Origin: Evernia prunastri
Lineage: Eukaryota; Ascomycota; Lecanoromycetes; Lecanorales; Parmeliaceae
Reading direction: 5' to 3'
NCBI GenBank assembly: GCA_003184365.1
Contig: NKYR01000150.1
Location: 1 to 64,000, forward strand
DNA: 64,000 bases
Shown here piece by piece: positions 43,800 to 53,203 of the stretch. Positions within the stretch are counted from its first letter, which is position 1; each line of letters begins with the position of its first letter. A program made the translations under genes and the position numbers. A model generated the notes under the pieces. That model was not told the origin of the DNA. It ran no database searches and saw only the letters and a program-made list of their open reading frames with translations.

Positions 43800-43820
43800 N
43801 NNNNNNNNNNNNNNNNNNNN
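43800..43820. other. Scaffold gap (21 N)
   Basis: This is the only multi-base gap. Single Ns also occur at 109, 7371, 37256, 40148, 40397, 40585, 41470, 42222, 43370, 44300, 45548 and 57091. Sequence right of many of these repeats sequence already seen to their left, so they mark contig joins rather than ambiguous bases. Confidence 0.95.
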
Positions 43821-44299
43821 TGTGCCTAGTCAAGCATCATTCTCGTCACCAGTCCTCTTTGCGGAGAAGCCAAATGGAGGCCTACGCTTTTGTGTCGATT
43901 ACCGGAGACTACTCACCAAAAAGAACAAGTACCCAATCCCACTCATTGATGAGGTACTTGGCCGAGTGCAGGGTTGCAAATATCTCACACGACTCGATAT
44001 CATTGCTGCATTCAACAAGATTCGTATGCACCCCGAAAGCGAGGACTACACGACGTTTATCACGTCCCTGGGAGCATACAAATATCGGGTCATGCCATTT
44101 GGATTGACAAATGGACCTGCTATATTCCAGCAATACATGAACGAGGTCTTATTCGAATTTCTTAACGAGTTTTGCCAGGCGTATTTGGACGACATCCTCA
44201 TCTACAGCAAGACTCGCAAGGAGCACGTCAAACACGTTAAACAAGTCCTTGAAAAGCTCCGGGAGGCAGGATTGCAAGTGGATATCCTCAAGTGCGAAT
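43821..44299 (+). pseudogene. Ty3/gypsy reverse transcriptase fragment
   Basis: It carries the characteristic RT blocks: FSSPVLFAEKPNGGLRFCVDYR, YPIPLIDEVL, LTRLDIIAAFNKIRM, MPFGLTNGPAIFQ and the catalytic AYLDDILIYS (YLDD box, two metal-binding Asp). The fragment ends at the N at 44300, before the thumb, RNase H and integrase. Confidence 0.9.
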
Positions 44300-44300
44300 N

Positions 44301-44699
44301 CCGCTCCCGGGCCAGAAGAATCCTCCCGCAAAGCCAATCGAGACGCCTAAGGGTGACGAATGGGTTGTGGAGGATATCCTAGACTCTCGACGTCATTACA
44401 ACCAATTGCAGTACCAAGTCAAGTGGAAAGATGATGATGACACCCTGACTTGGTGGAATACTGACAATAATGAGTTTGAGGGGGCCCAGGACGTAGTCAA
44501 TGACTATCACAGCAAATATCCGGAGAACCCTGGGCCTCACAACGCTATTGCCAAGTCAAAAAGGCCACGCCGTCTCCGAAATCTCCGAGACCTCGCCACT
44601 ATCCTCATTCTTTCTGCACGCAGACGACTCGCAGGCCAATCTACAGCGCTGGGGCATCGCTTGCCTGAGGGGGGGGGTAGTGTTACGGACGTACCCTAG
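44301..44699 (+). pseudogene. Integrase C-terminal tail with chromodomain
   Basis: The frame contains EWVVEDILDSRRHYNQLQYQ, VKWKDD and LTWWNTDNNEFEGAQ, matching the chromodomain pattern (three aromatic positions around W/Y-VE-ILD, VKWKG and W). In chromoviruses this domain at the integrase C-terminus steers insertion to particular chromatin. A basic tail follows, and the frame ends in the 3' LTR. Confidence 0.85.
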
Positions 44700-44905
44700 C
44701 TGTCAGGTACAAAGAGAGTGTTTATGGCTATGTGTCAGGCACATAGAGTATTTATTGGTCATTGACACATTCTCATTATCACATAGGCTAGCGGGGATTC
44801 TTCCTAGTATTTAAGCGCTCTTCTCCTGTGTACATATTCGCTCTTTATCTAGTTGTCTTATTCAATTTACCCCCATTAGACTTGACTCTGGGCACGGTTC
44901 TGACA
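44681..44905 (+). repeat. 3' LTR of the chromovirus
   Basis: It matches the 5' LTR apart from a G-to-A difference near 44714. It is preceded by a G-rich polypurine tract. Confidence 0.9.
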
Positions 44906-45178
44906 CACATACTTACTTCTGTACGTTACCTAGTATCAATGCTATTGACAGTCACATCGTTCCTGTTTCAACATAATCTGTGATAAAGTTTTGTTAGAAT
45001 ACTCGAATTTTGTTACGGATATGGGCTGCATTAGGGTGATTCCGCTGTCTTGGCGGGGTCACACGCTCTTTTGGCGCATTGGATAGGGGGATGCACCCTA
45101 TTCCATGACAGATTTAGATTTCGAATTAAATCTATTCTAAGCAATTCGTTTAAATTGTAATTATCGTTCACTTCGTAG
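44906..45178. other. Spacer between two oppositely oriented LTRs
   Basis: AT-leaning sequence without a gene. Confidence 0.4.
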
Positions 45179-45401
45179 TGTCAGAACCGTGCCCAGAGTC
45201 AAGTCTAATGGGGGTAAATTGAATAAGACAACTAGATAAGGAGGAAATATGTACAGAAGAAGAGCGCTTAAATACTAGGAAGAATCCCCGCTAGCCTATG
45301 TGTCAATGGGAATGTGTCAATAACCAATAAACACTCTATGTGCTAGACACATAGCCATAAACACTCCCTATGTGCCTGACACCTAGGGTACGTCCGTAAC
45401 A
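45179..45401 (-). repeat. Chromovirus LTR, inverted and diverged
   Basis: This is the reverse complement of the LTR, with several substitutions and small changes relative to the three plus-strand copies. It therefore comes from an older insertion. It is followed, on the minus strand, by the polypurine tract and the end of the chromodomain frame (45402-45547) up to an N at 45548. Confidence 0.85.
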
Positions 45402-45548
45402 CTACCCCCCCCCTCAGGCAAGCGATGCCCCAGCGCTGTAGATTGGCCTGCGAGTCGTCTGCGAGCAGAAAGGATAAAAATAGTGGCGAGACCCCGGAGA
45501 TTTCGGAGACGGCGGGGCCGCTTTGACTTGGCAACAGCGTTGTGCGGN

Positions 45549-45742
45549 AGAAAGGTCTCTCGCAGAAAAGATCCCGAGGACCTACGTTGAATGCTACACT
45601 CCAGCCTGCTATGCAGCCCAATAAGAAGAAGTCTAAGTCGAATCTGATACCCAGTGAGGATGTCGATGAGAGGGAGTCTCAGCAGCGACGTATTCTAGAG
45701 GCGGGCTATTTGCTAGGGGAACTCGTTGGGAGCAAGGAATAA
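45549..45742 (+). other. Open frame after a scaffold join, possible ORF C-terminus
   Basis: The frame enters from the N and reads 60-odd codons (KKKSKSNLIPSEDVDERESQ, ILEAGYLLGELVGSKE) to a stop at 45742. The composition is protein-like, with a basic stretch and then a predicted helix. It could be the C-terminus of a transposon protein. I cannot assign it. Confidence 0.3.
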
Positions 45743-47101
45743 GCATGAAGTAACTACTCATTACGTCATACATCCAGAAATTTTTACATATAGGCCTTAT
45801 GGAGTGATTGCGACGTGTTTGCGACATCATATTGTAGATATCCTACCCAGCTACCCTAATTTTGGTGGGGTTACCATACTTATTTGGGTAAGGAGGTAAA
45901 ATAAGCGAATCTTGCGTTGCGCCCCTATCTTGCGCCCCCAGGACATCCCGCTTTATGTGGTGTTCTTTCGTAGACCCTACATCTCTTACTACTCACTTTA
46001 AATAAATTTACATCTAAAGATATGATCTAGATGATTTGTGCCAGATCTGGTAAGCTGATTCTTTGAATCTCAAATCTCAAACTCCGCTCCTTTCGTCCCG
46101 TGTGAGGCAGCATTCATCCTTTTTATTATAGCAAAAAACGGGACCTAACATACTACCAGTGCAATGAGATATTCGGGTAGGCTCACTTCGGCACTCATTG
46201 GTTGCGCCACCACATACAAAGCTACGCTGCCGCTGGTAATTGAGCGGTAGCAACACAACGCGTTGCAGGTTCAACGATAAAACAATCCATAACATATGCC
46301 AGCTCAATGTTTGTAAAGCAGTATATGGAATAGAGCATACGCGGCCTACATCATTATCTCATAGCTCCAATACGATGGAAGCTACTGCGCCTCTGTCAGG
46401 ATGAATGCCATTACGACTACCAATGATCAACAGTCAAAGAGGATGTTGGATTAATCGAAAAGAGGTATACGTAGCCCACCCCCAGCGCTTAGAGGTGGCA
46501 TCATGTTTCTACGCTTGTTGGTTCAACACGAGCATCCAGAAAAGTACAATATAGGCGACGACTTTCTCTGCATCACCGACCGATCTAGGCCTACCAGTCA
46601 ACATTTCCATCGCTCGCAATTACATCTGTCATTTATCATTTTGTATTTACTTTGTTCGAGCTGACCAACTATGTCCTGATGGACAGCACAACAGATTCCC
46701 GTCAGCTTGATGGAACGTCAATCAGCCGAAGCATCTCCAGGCTCAGCCGGTGTGTAATAGGCACAGATTGTAGTTATCCAACATTACCTGAAACCGCTTT
46801 TTGCGGACATGGCTGCAGTCATGTCAGCTTCCTTCGTCCTTCTCCTCTCTTAGCCACCCCTACAATCAAAGTACGATCAATCCTCTTCCAAGTAGGTCAT
46901 GAGGCAGACCTGACATAGTACATGGGTCTCTAAGGCGCAGCTCCACCGACTATAAACTTCCTGGTCTCCCCAGCCATCTCAACTTAAACAACAGAACAAA
47001 TTCATCCAGCACCTTCATCAAAAGCCCAAAGTATTTCCATCGAAATACCACTCTCAAGAACTCAACCCTCATTACAAGATCTCACATCTCAACACGCGAT
47101 C
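45743..47101. other. Intergenic region before the secreted protein gene
   Basis: No gene is supported. Around 46230-46285, GAGCGGTAGCAAC and GTTGCAGGTTCAACGA resemble degenerate tRNA A- and B-box sequences, but no cloverleaf forms. The last 120 bases before 47102 are a CA/CT-rich leader (CTTAAACAACAGAACAAATTC). Confidence 0.4.
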
Positions 47102-47702
47102 ATGCAACTTCTTACCCTCGCCACTCTGCTCGTTGCTGGCTCCGCAACTGCCTTTGCCGGCGCGGTTGAGAAACGAGCTAATCTTAAGGTCAATGAGTTT
47201 ACCAGTGCGTTCATTCAAACCCCTCTAGAATGTCTTTGTCACATTTAGCTAACATGTTTAATATAGGCCCCGATTGGTAAGTAGAAGCCAATTGGAGAGA
47301 TTCACATGGACATCGCACCCAGATACCCGACTGACTCTATCTTCCCAATACAGCAACCCTGATAGTGCTAGTTTCGGGTATGTGGAGTTTGACCCCTTCT
47401 CAACGTCTCATGAAATTCTGGAAATTCCCCGCACGTGACCCATATGCCTCATCTCCACATGCTATTTCGCTAACCAGAAATCCCGTATAATCAGACATAC
47501 CGCAGCTGTCGCAGTCGTCAACATGGACCCCACCTCTCACTCCGTCTACCTCGCCGGCGGCGCCTTTGCGGCGTATTCTGCGTTTTCTCCCAACGCTGGC
47601 GGCGCAGGATGCACCGGGGACTTCTTGGGCGATCTCCCTGGCGCATGCTCGAATCTTGATACCGCCTTTGCGCAAAGAATCAACTGCGTGTCCACTACCT
47701 AG
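47102..47702 (+). CDS. Small secreted cysteine-containing protein, possibly truncated by a TAG
   Basis: Exons 47102-47204, 47267-47276, 47354-47377 and 47495-47702 give 114 aa. All junctions are GT-AG, and exon 2 is only 10 nt. The protein has a clear signal peptide (MQLLTLATLLVAGSATAFA), a Kex2-type KR at residues 24-25, and a compact Ala/Gly-rich domain with four cysteines after SPDCNPDSASFGHTAAVAVV. Such proteins are candidate effectors or cell-surface proteins; I recognise no named family. The frame stays open past the TAG at 47700-47702 for 56 more codons to TAA at 47871-47873 and adds further cysteines (VKAGCSPVID), so CAG may have mutated to TAG. The neighbourhood is repeat-rich. Confidence 0.6.
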
Positions 47703-47873
47703 TGGGGCGTACTGCCTCCGAAGGTGAAGGCTGGGTGCTCGCCTGTCATTGATGCTCAGGATAAGGCGGTTAGGGTACGTTTTGTTAGCTCTGGACTGTT
47801 GTCAGGTGTGCAGTGGAGGGGAAGGTATGGAATAGGCTGTACGATATCGTTGAGATCGGATTACTGTCACTAA

Positions 47874-48589
47874 AGTCCCCGTTGTTGATTAAAGTGTCAA
47901 AATACTTTCGCGAGAGTTAGGCTAGATACAAATTTTATCGCTGTCTACCTGATGATTCGTCAATCATAGCGCAAGATCGTTCCGCGTTTTCAGTGCAAAA
48001 GCTAGCAGTATGAGACCACCTTTCAGTAGTCAAGAGTCCAAAGGGTGCTTCACCGACCTATGTAGACCGGGATAGGAGTGCATGATATGAAACCTTTGAT
48101 TCTGATCAGGCTACGTTAGACAGAAAACTTGAATACGTTGCGCTCTTGGGAGTAATACTGTTAGGTGTCAAGTCTGCATACATGGAATATAGAAATCTCT
48201 CCAACCCATCGACAAGTCGCTAGGCTCTGCGACTGTACTCTTGGGGTAGGGTAACGTAGGCTACAGTCAACTCATGTTAAAAGCAGGGCTTTGGTATGAA
48301 TTGAGACTACTCTCGATTCAATTCGGGTGTCTAGATCTTCACCTCCGCTTCTTTAAATTTGGGACTTCAATTTTTGGCTCCCCCCGACCTAGGACGCCAA
48401 AGTTGGATCTCTTTGCAGAGCCAAAAGCTTCTGCTTATATCTATCTTCGTTCAAATATCATGTAGGTTTTGTATAAACAACAGCCGATCATGCTTTTTGG
48501 GACTCTGATCAATTCTCAGTTATCGCCACATCATCGCGAAAACATGTGACCTCAATAATGTGTAAATAAACGATATGATTAACCTATTC
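47874..48589. other. Spacer with no supported gene
   Basis: Only short frames and no repeat seen elsewhere in the window. Confidence 0.4.
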
Positions 48590-48800
48590 CAGACCGAGGT
48601 AAACCACTGAATAGAGGCCGTCATAGGCGCATTCTCGTACCTCAACACTAGAAAAACTCGCATATCTATAGCGACATGTCTTGGAGTGGTAGTGGCTAGC
48701 TAGACTAGATACAGGCGTGGGCGAGTGGGAAAATGATGTGCGATTGCTCTGAATGAGAAAAATTGACCGAAGAGACAATTGCCTGTGAGATGACTTGGTC
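48590..48800 (+). repeat. dispersed repeat family, copy 5
   Basis: It has AATAGAGGCCGTCATAGGCGCAT, then GGCGTGGGCGAGTGGGAAAATGAT and GCTCTGAATGAGAAAAAT in the family order, well diverged from the others. Confidence 0.5.
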
Positions 48801-49189
48801 TTTATAGATCGTTTCACACCAATAAGGCTACGAATCGCCCACTCTGCTATGGCCTCTTGCCATGACCTGAACGCCACAGCTGCTGGCCTGAAACAATGCA
48901 GTGCAGTGCACATGGGCTCTTCCCATAGGAGAAGTATAGCGGTATCTGGTGTGAGCGACTAACCCCCAGCCCTGCTATGGCGAACTCTACCCATAGTTCA
49001 AAGAAAGACCTCTCGTCGACCCTACCATGTAGAGCGGGACGGAATGGAACAAGGCATGCAGAGAGAAATTAATCAGTGCAAATCTGTAAGAGCCATCATC
49101 TCTCATCATCACATGCTACTGACACGAAGATAGGTGTTAATCTTCCATATAATTCTGTAGTCTCCAAAACAGCTCAGATGACGTGGATG

Positions 49190-49440
49190 CTATTGCGGTG
49201 TCTCAAAAGACCAGGGCTAGCTATCTGAAGAGATATCCGTAGTTACCTCAGTACTACGAAACCTATGCTTGTGCAGCGTAGACCTGGAGTGAAAGTGAAG
49301 TCCCCCGCGGGCGCGACCGGGCGGGAAGAAATACTAGGACTGTGAAAAAGATAGAATCGAATAAAGAGCCCGACACTAGTGGGAAGCGCATATGACTAGA
49401 GCTCTCATCAAGACACGAATCTTCTGGTCATCGCGTCTCT
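49190..49440 (+). repeat. dispersed repeat family, copy 6
   Basis: GGCTAGCTATCTGAAGAG, ATGCTTGTG, GACCTGGAGTGAAA, a CGGGCGGGAAGAAAT block, GATAGAATCGAATAAAGAG and GGAAGCGCATAT lie in the same order as at 484-725. This is the strongest support for a mobile family. Confidence 0.65.
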
Positions 49441-49900
49441 GATACGAGTCACGTCTCTCTGTGCGCTGCTACGCGGGATAACCACGCAATGCGAAAACAC
49501 TATGCTACACGAGATTGCCGTGCTAAGCGATGCTGTGGCGAATGTTGAAAGTCTAATGGTAAACAAACCGGAAATGATAATATGGCTCCTAGAATCTACC
49601 TCGTATCGAGCTTTCTCCCCCTTTGCATCCACTCTCACATTTGAAACAAAGAAACGAATAATATGCATGAACATTAGATCTTCACGATCAGGTACAGGAA
49701 AGCGAAAGCGCGATACCAGGCCAGTCTGTTGCGTCATACCATTACTGAGTCTTCTCCATCAACACTATCTTGGGCTCGTTACTTCGACTGCTGCTGGGAA
49801 GCTTGTATAGGAGATAGCTAGTCGCAAGGAGCTACCGAAGAACCACATATACCCTCAGACAAGACGATTAGACCACCATTACCATTAGCGGCTTGAGAGC
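49441..49900. other. Spacer with no supported gene
   Basis: Open frames on both strands overlap each other and the repeat, and show no features. Confidence 0.4.
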
Positions 49901-50557
49901 CTATCCATCGAGAACCAAATCAGCCTCGTGCATAAGAAGGCGCAAGTGTAGGTAAAGAATCTGCCAAAACCAACCTTCGACGAGACCAGCATTGTTGCAG
50001 TTGGCAAATACCCATTGGACAGCAAGAGCGACATCAGAATTGGAATCCAGATCATCAGTCGATCAAAGACTCTAAGACTTCTGGGCGCTGTAATCTTACC
50101 AGTAGGAGCTCTGGGTGTTGCTAGTTTCATAAATTCCCCCTACGACTTGGGCAGTTCCAGCCATGCAAAACTGAACCCCGGCCGGTGGAACTACACACTG
50201 TTGCTGACCCAGAGATGTAAGATAGTTAAAGCACGCGATCACGTCGTCGACCAAGGCTGCATCGTTGTTGCACCCACCGCAAAAAGCATCAAAGTCAGTA
50301 GCGAGAGTGTATGGTCCGGTACCAAGTCGAGCTGGTTTCTCTGCGAGAATATCGGCAGTGGAAGGAAAAACCGACATAGATAGGTACTATTATCAACCTT
50401 AGTACAGCTAGGCGGAGGTACGATTCAGGGAAGCCAAGCTGGGCAGACCTGGTCCCGGCTTCACCTCGGGAAAGGATTGCTCAGTTGTTGCTGGCATGGC
50501 GGTAGCATAGACGGACAAAGGAAGGAGCAAGCTGGCCACCGAGATGATTATCATCAT
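49901..50557 (-). pseudogene. Small secreted cysteine-rich protein, disrupted by clustered stops
   Basis: From ATG 50557 the minus strand encodes a signal peptide (IIISVASLLLPLSVYATA) and GLPSLASLNRTSA. Five in-frame stops then fall within 24 bases (TAG 50410, TAA 50401, TGA 50395, TAA 50392, TAG 50389). The same frame then resumes with SVFPSTADILAEKP, AFCGGCNNDAALV and ACFNYLTSLGQQQC to 50096. A GTAAGA donor (about 50099) leads toward a last segment, DVALAVQWVFANCNN, ending at TAG 49901-49903; its acceptor is unclear. The cysteine pattern (SLGxxxC, FCxAG, SSYC, DVAxAVxWVxxxC) matches a widespread family of fungal secreted proteins of unknown function. Each stop is one C-to-T change from Gln or Arg, four of them in CpA context, which fits RIP. 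Confidence 0.6.
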
Positions 50558-52139
50558 TGTATCGGTGGTTTAAAGGAGGCAGGCAAGTGGAGACGGAACT
50601 AGTAGTAAGGCTCTTGAAGTAGTCTCTGTTGATGTTCTGATGATTAAGGAAAGCTGAAGATGATAACTAATGAGACCGAACTCGAAAGAACTAGTCGTCG
50701 TTTTATATATCCAAAGGACCTAGTCTATAACTGACAGGATAGAGCCGAATCATAGCGGATACTACGGCCCCTATCGCCTGCTTTCCTAGAGATTTCGGTC
50801 TCCCAAGTTGAGTTTCCAGGCAATCGATTGTTTCTGCCAGGAAGCCGACCAAGGGGATCGGACTGCCCTCATATACCGCTGGCCATGCAAGAGCTGAGCC
50901 GGCCGTCAGCGAGGGTTTTACTATACAGAGCGATCTTCACGCTTGAGTCTCGAACAGCGGTCTGGAACTTCGCCGTTGGCTTTGCCCTGGAACGGCTTGC
51001 CAAAAGCGGGGTCGAGACGATGGATGACTGCGGCAAGTTCGAACGTGAGGCGCATGGAAACAAAGCCTTGGGTCGCTCCATTCGTCGGCGCGTCTGCGAT
51101 GGAACGGAGCAGATGCTGACAGTGTACGGAGATGAACGATGTTTCCTTCGTTCGCTAAGCTCCCGCTATCGTATGGTCCAAGCTATACTCAATGAGTGCC
51201 TCACACCTGGAGTTCTGCTGACCGCCAGGTGCTCGGTCTCCAGGAGACACCGTCACCCCACGTGAAGTCGAAAAAGATCGGCACCGGGGAAAAAGGTTGC
51301 CAAGTAGCTCGCTGCGCTTCAAACGCCAAAAAAACAAAAACACGTTTTTTGCTCGTGCTTTCTCATGCTTGTCATATGCTTCTGCCTTTGCTGGAATGTG
51401 GGGTCCTATCTCAGTGAGCAGAAACACGGCACGATTTTTTGTGTCGAACTCAGTACGCCAACCCCCTCCTCAGGGGGACCCGTGGCGCTTTTGCACGCGC
51501 TCGCCTCTGCGGGAGAAGCTCGTGGGCGGACGAAAGGCAAGGAGAAAGAGCGGGGAATGGAGGAGGGATGGTGGTACGGGGTCTGCTGAATGTATGTGTG
51601 TATGTATGTATGTATGCACCAGACCGAGGCTTCAGCCAGCTGCACCGTGCTGACCTACCTTGTCAGTGTTCATACAAGGGATGGGACAGCTTCGATTCGG
51701 GCGTCCCTTTCGTAGTCTCCAGAATCGTGCTACGCGGGAGCCATTTCGGTAATGCTACGAGCAATCCGGTCTAGGCATGCGAGAGAAAGGCAAATGGATT
51801 TGACTTCCTAGATTTGTTCCATCCCACCAGCGCTTTTCACACAGCCTGTCCGCGATACATCTCGCCTTCTTTGATCCCCTGGGAATACCATGAATAAGGC
51901 ACAGAGTCCCCATCGGGAAGCTACCGAGTCTCACTCTGGGCAGAGCTCGAAGAGGACGGTTCCTTTCCGGCCGAAACGCTCCACGGGTAAGTCATCCACC
52001 CTCGCTCAACTGTGCAAGAGGTGGACCCGTAGCGCCGGCACCCCCTCGGCCCCGTCTGGTTCCACGGATCCAAATCCCAGGCCAAGGGACATCCCCACGA
52101 CCTGTCCCGACGAATCAACCCTCTCCGTCCGGCACCCAG
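50558..52139. other. Region without a supported gene
   Basis: Several long open frames on both strands (for example 50828-51265 plus, 51155-51427 minus) have no recognisable features. A TATGTATGTATG run sits near 51600. Past the regulator's stop at 52140, its minus-strand frame remains open to about 51921, noted under that gene. Confidence 0.4.
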
Positions 52140-53203
52140 CTAGCCAGCCCGCCGCGACACCTCCGCGCGCCCGTGCACAATTAGCATGACGCGCGAAGCT
52201 TCCAGCCACGTCCTCGCGCCCCGATCGGCCAAGACCTCCTGGAACGCCGCTTCGGCGATGAAATCCCGCCGGAGCGCCGCGGCGTCCGGGACGCGGCCCG
52301 GCAAGCGGGAGTCGAGCAGGGTGCACGCGGCGGCGCAGACGGCCGCGACGAGGAAAGGGGTGCAGTGTTCTTGGTCGCCGGTGTCGTAGCCGTGCAGGAA
52401 TTGCTCCCGGCTGAAGAGGCGGGAGGAGGGGGGGAGGAAGGTCCAGTAGAGGGAGAAGAGGTGTCGGGTCAGGGTTTCGTCGCGGGCCGTGGCGGTCCAG
52501 GGGCATGCCGGCGCGGTCGTTTCCGCTTGGCTTTGGGAGGAGTCTTCGGTTTCGTATTTCTGCATGAAGAGTTCCTCGTCTGTTGCCGAGCTGGCCGGTG
52601 ATGGTGTGCCGATACTGGATCCGGCCATTAACGAGCCAGTCGAGCATTCGATCGGTGGGGCACCTGCGGCGATCTTGGCGATTAGATCCAGGCTTTCGTG
52701 GTCCGTCAACAACTGAAGGATCTTGGAGACCTGCCAGCGCGATCGGAGGGCGTGGAAAATGGTGTCGGAGACGGCCTTCTGCCGCCGCAGCTCGCCGTTC
52801 TCTTTCTGCAATTCCCTCTTCACGAGCCGTGAGCTCACCTCATACACACACATATGTGCCGTGTGGACTGCGCAGCGGCGGGAGCAAGAGTCACAGGGGG
52901 AATTGCCATCGCACTAGCGGAACATGTCATTCAGCCGTGGTAGGCTGTAGGCCATGTCTCGTTGACCCCAAGAGATGGGCATACCTTTGAGCGTCTCCTG
53001 CGGCACTCGGTGCAGGCATTTGAGATTACGGCTCGGCGTCGTGGGCGTTTCTTCGTATTGGGTTGGTCGTTGTCCTGGATGTCGGGCGCATGCTCACTGT
53101 GAACAGGACTTGGAAAAGGCTCGGCAGCTAGATCATGATGGCTGAAGTGTGGGATGGTAGTATCGAGTGTTGCAGGCGCTGTGGGAGTGGTGGTGACGGC
53201 CAT
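52140..53203 (-). CDS. Zn2Cys6 transcription factor, apparently truncated
   Basis: Two exons (53203-52985 and 52913-52140, 71-nt GT-AG intron inside the zinc cluster) encode 330 aa. A basic KKRPRRR stretch precedes the binuclear cluster: Cys64 and Cys67 (CTEC), Cys74, Cys80, Cys83, then Cys87 or Cys95. The last spacing is odd: canonical clusters have 6-8 residues before the final Cys, but here it is 3 or 11, although CVYE after Cys95 is the usual ending. A linker coiled coil (LQKENGELRRQ) and LSRxLFSREQFL-like, SPFLV-type sequence of the fungal regulator middle region follow. The product then stops early; most such proteins exceed 600 aa. It is 25 kb from the PKS, so a link to that locus is not shown. 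Confidence 0.7.

Larger units (their letters stand above)
39226..44905 (+). mobile_element. Ty3/gypsy chromovirus, fragmented by scaffold joins
   Basis: The element is bounded by matching 225-bp LTRs (39226-39450 and 44681-44905), with a G-rich polypurine tract (about 44667-44679) just before the 3' LTR. It contains gag, a retropepsin, a reverse transcriptase and a chromodomain in the expected order. Seven Ns/gaps inside it (40148, 40397, 40585, 41470, 42222, 43370, 43800-43820) plus 44300 join pieces whose ends repeat one another, so several segments occur twice. RNase H and the integrase core are missing, at the join near 44300. The flanks of the two LTRs do not share a target duplication. 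It is best seen as a composite of several near-identical copies, not one real insertion. Confidence 0.85.

Noticed and set aside
36881..44905. A CRISPR-like or tandem-array reading of the repeated blocks
   Set aside because: The repeats are LTRs and contig-overlap duplicates of a retroelement, without regular spacing or unique spacers.
46230..46290. tRNA/SINE-like A- and B-box words
   Set aside because: Only partial matches and no cloverleaf or repeat copies elsewhere in the window.
50828..51265. 145-codon plus-strand open frame
   Set aside because: No recognisable domain, intron structure or paralogue in the window; not reported as a gene.
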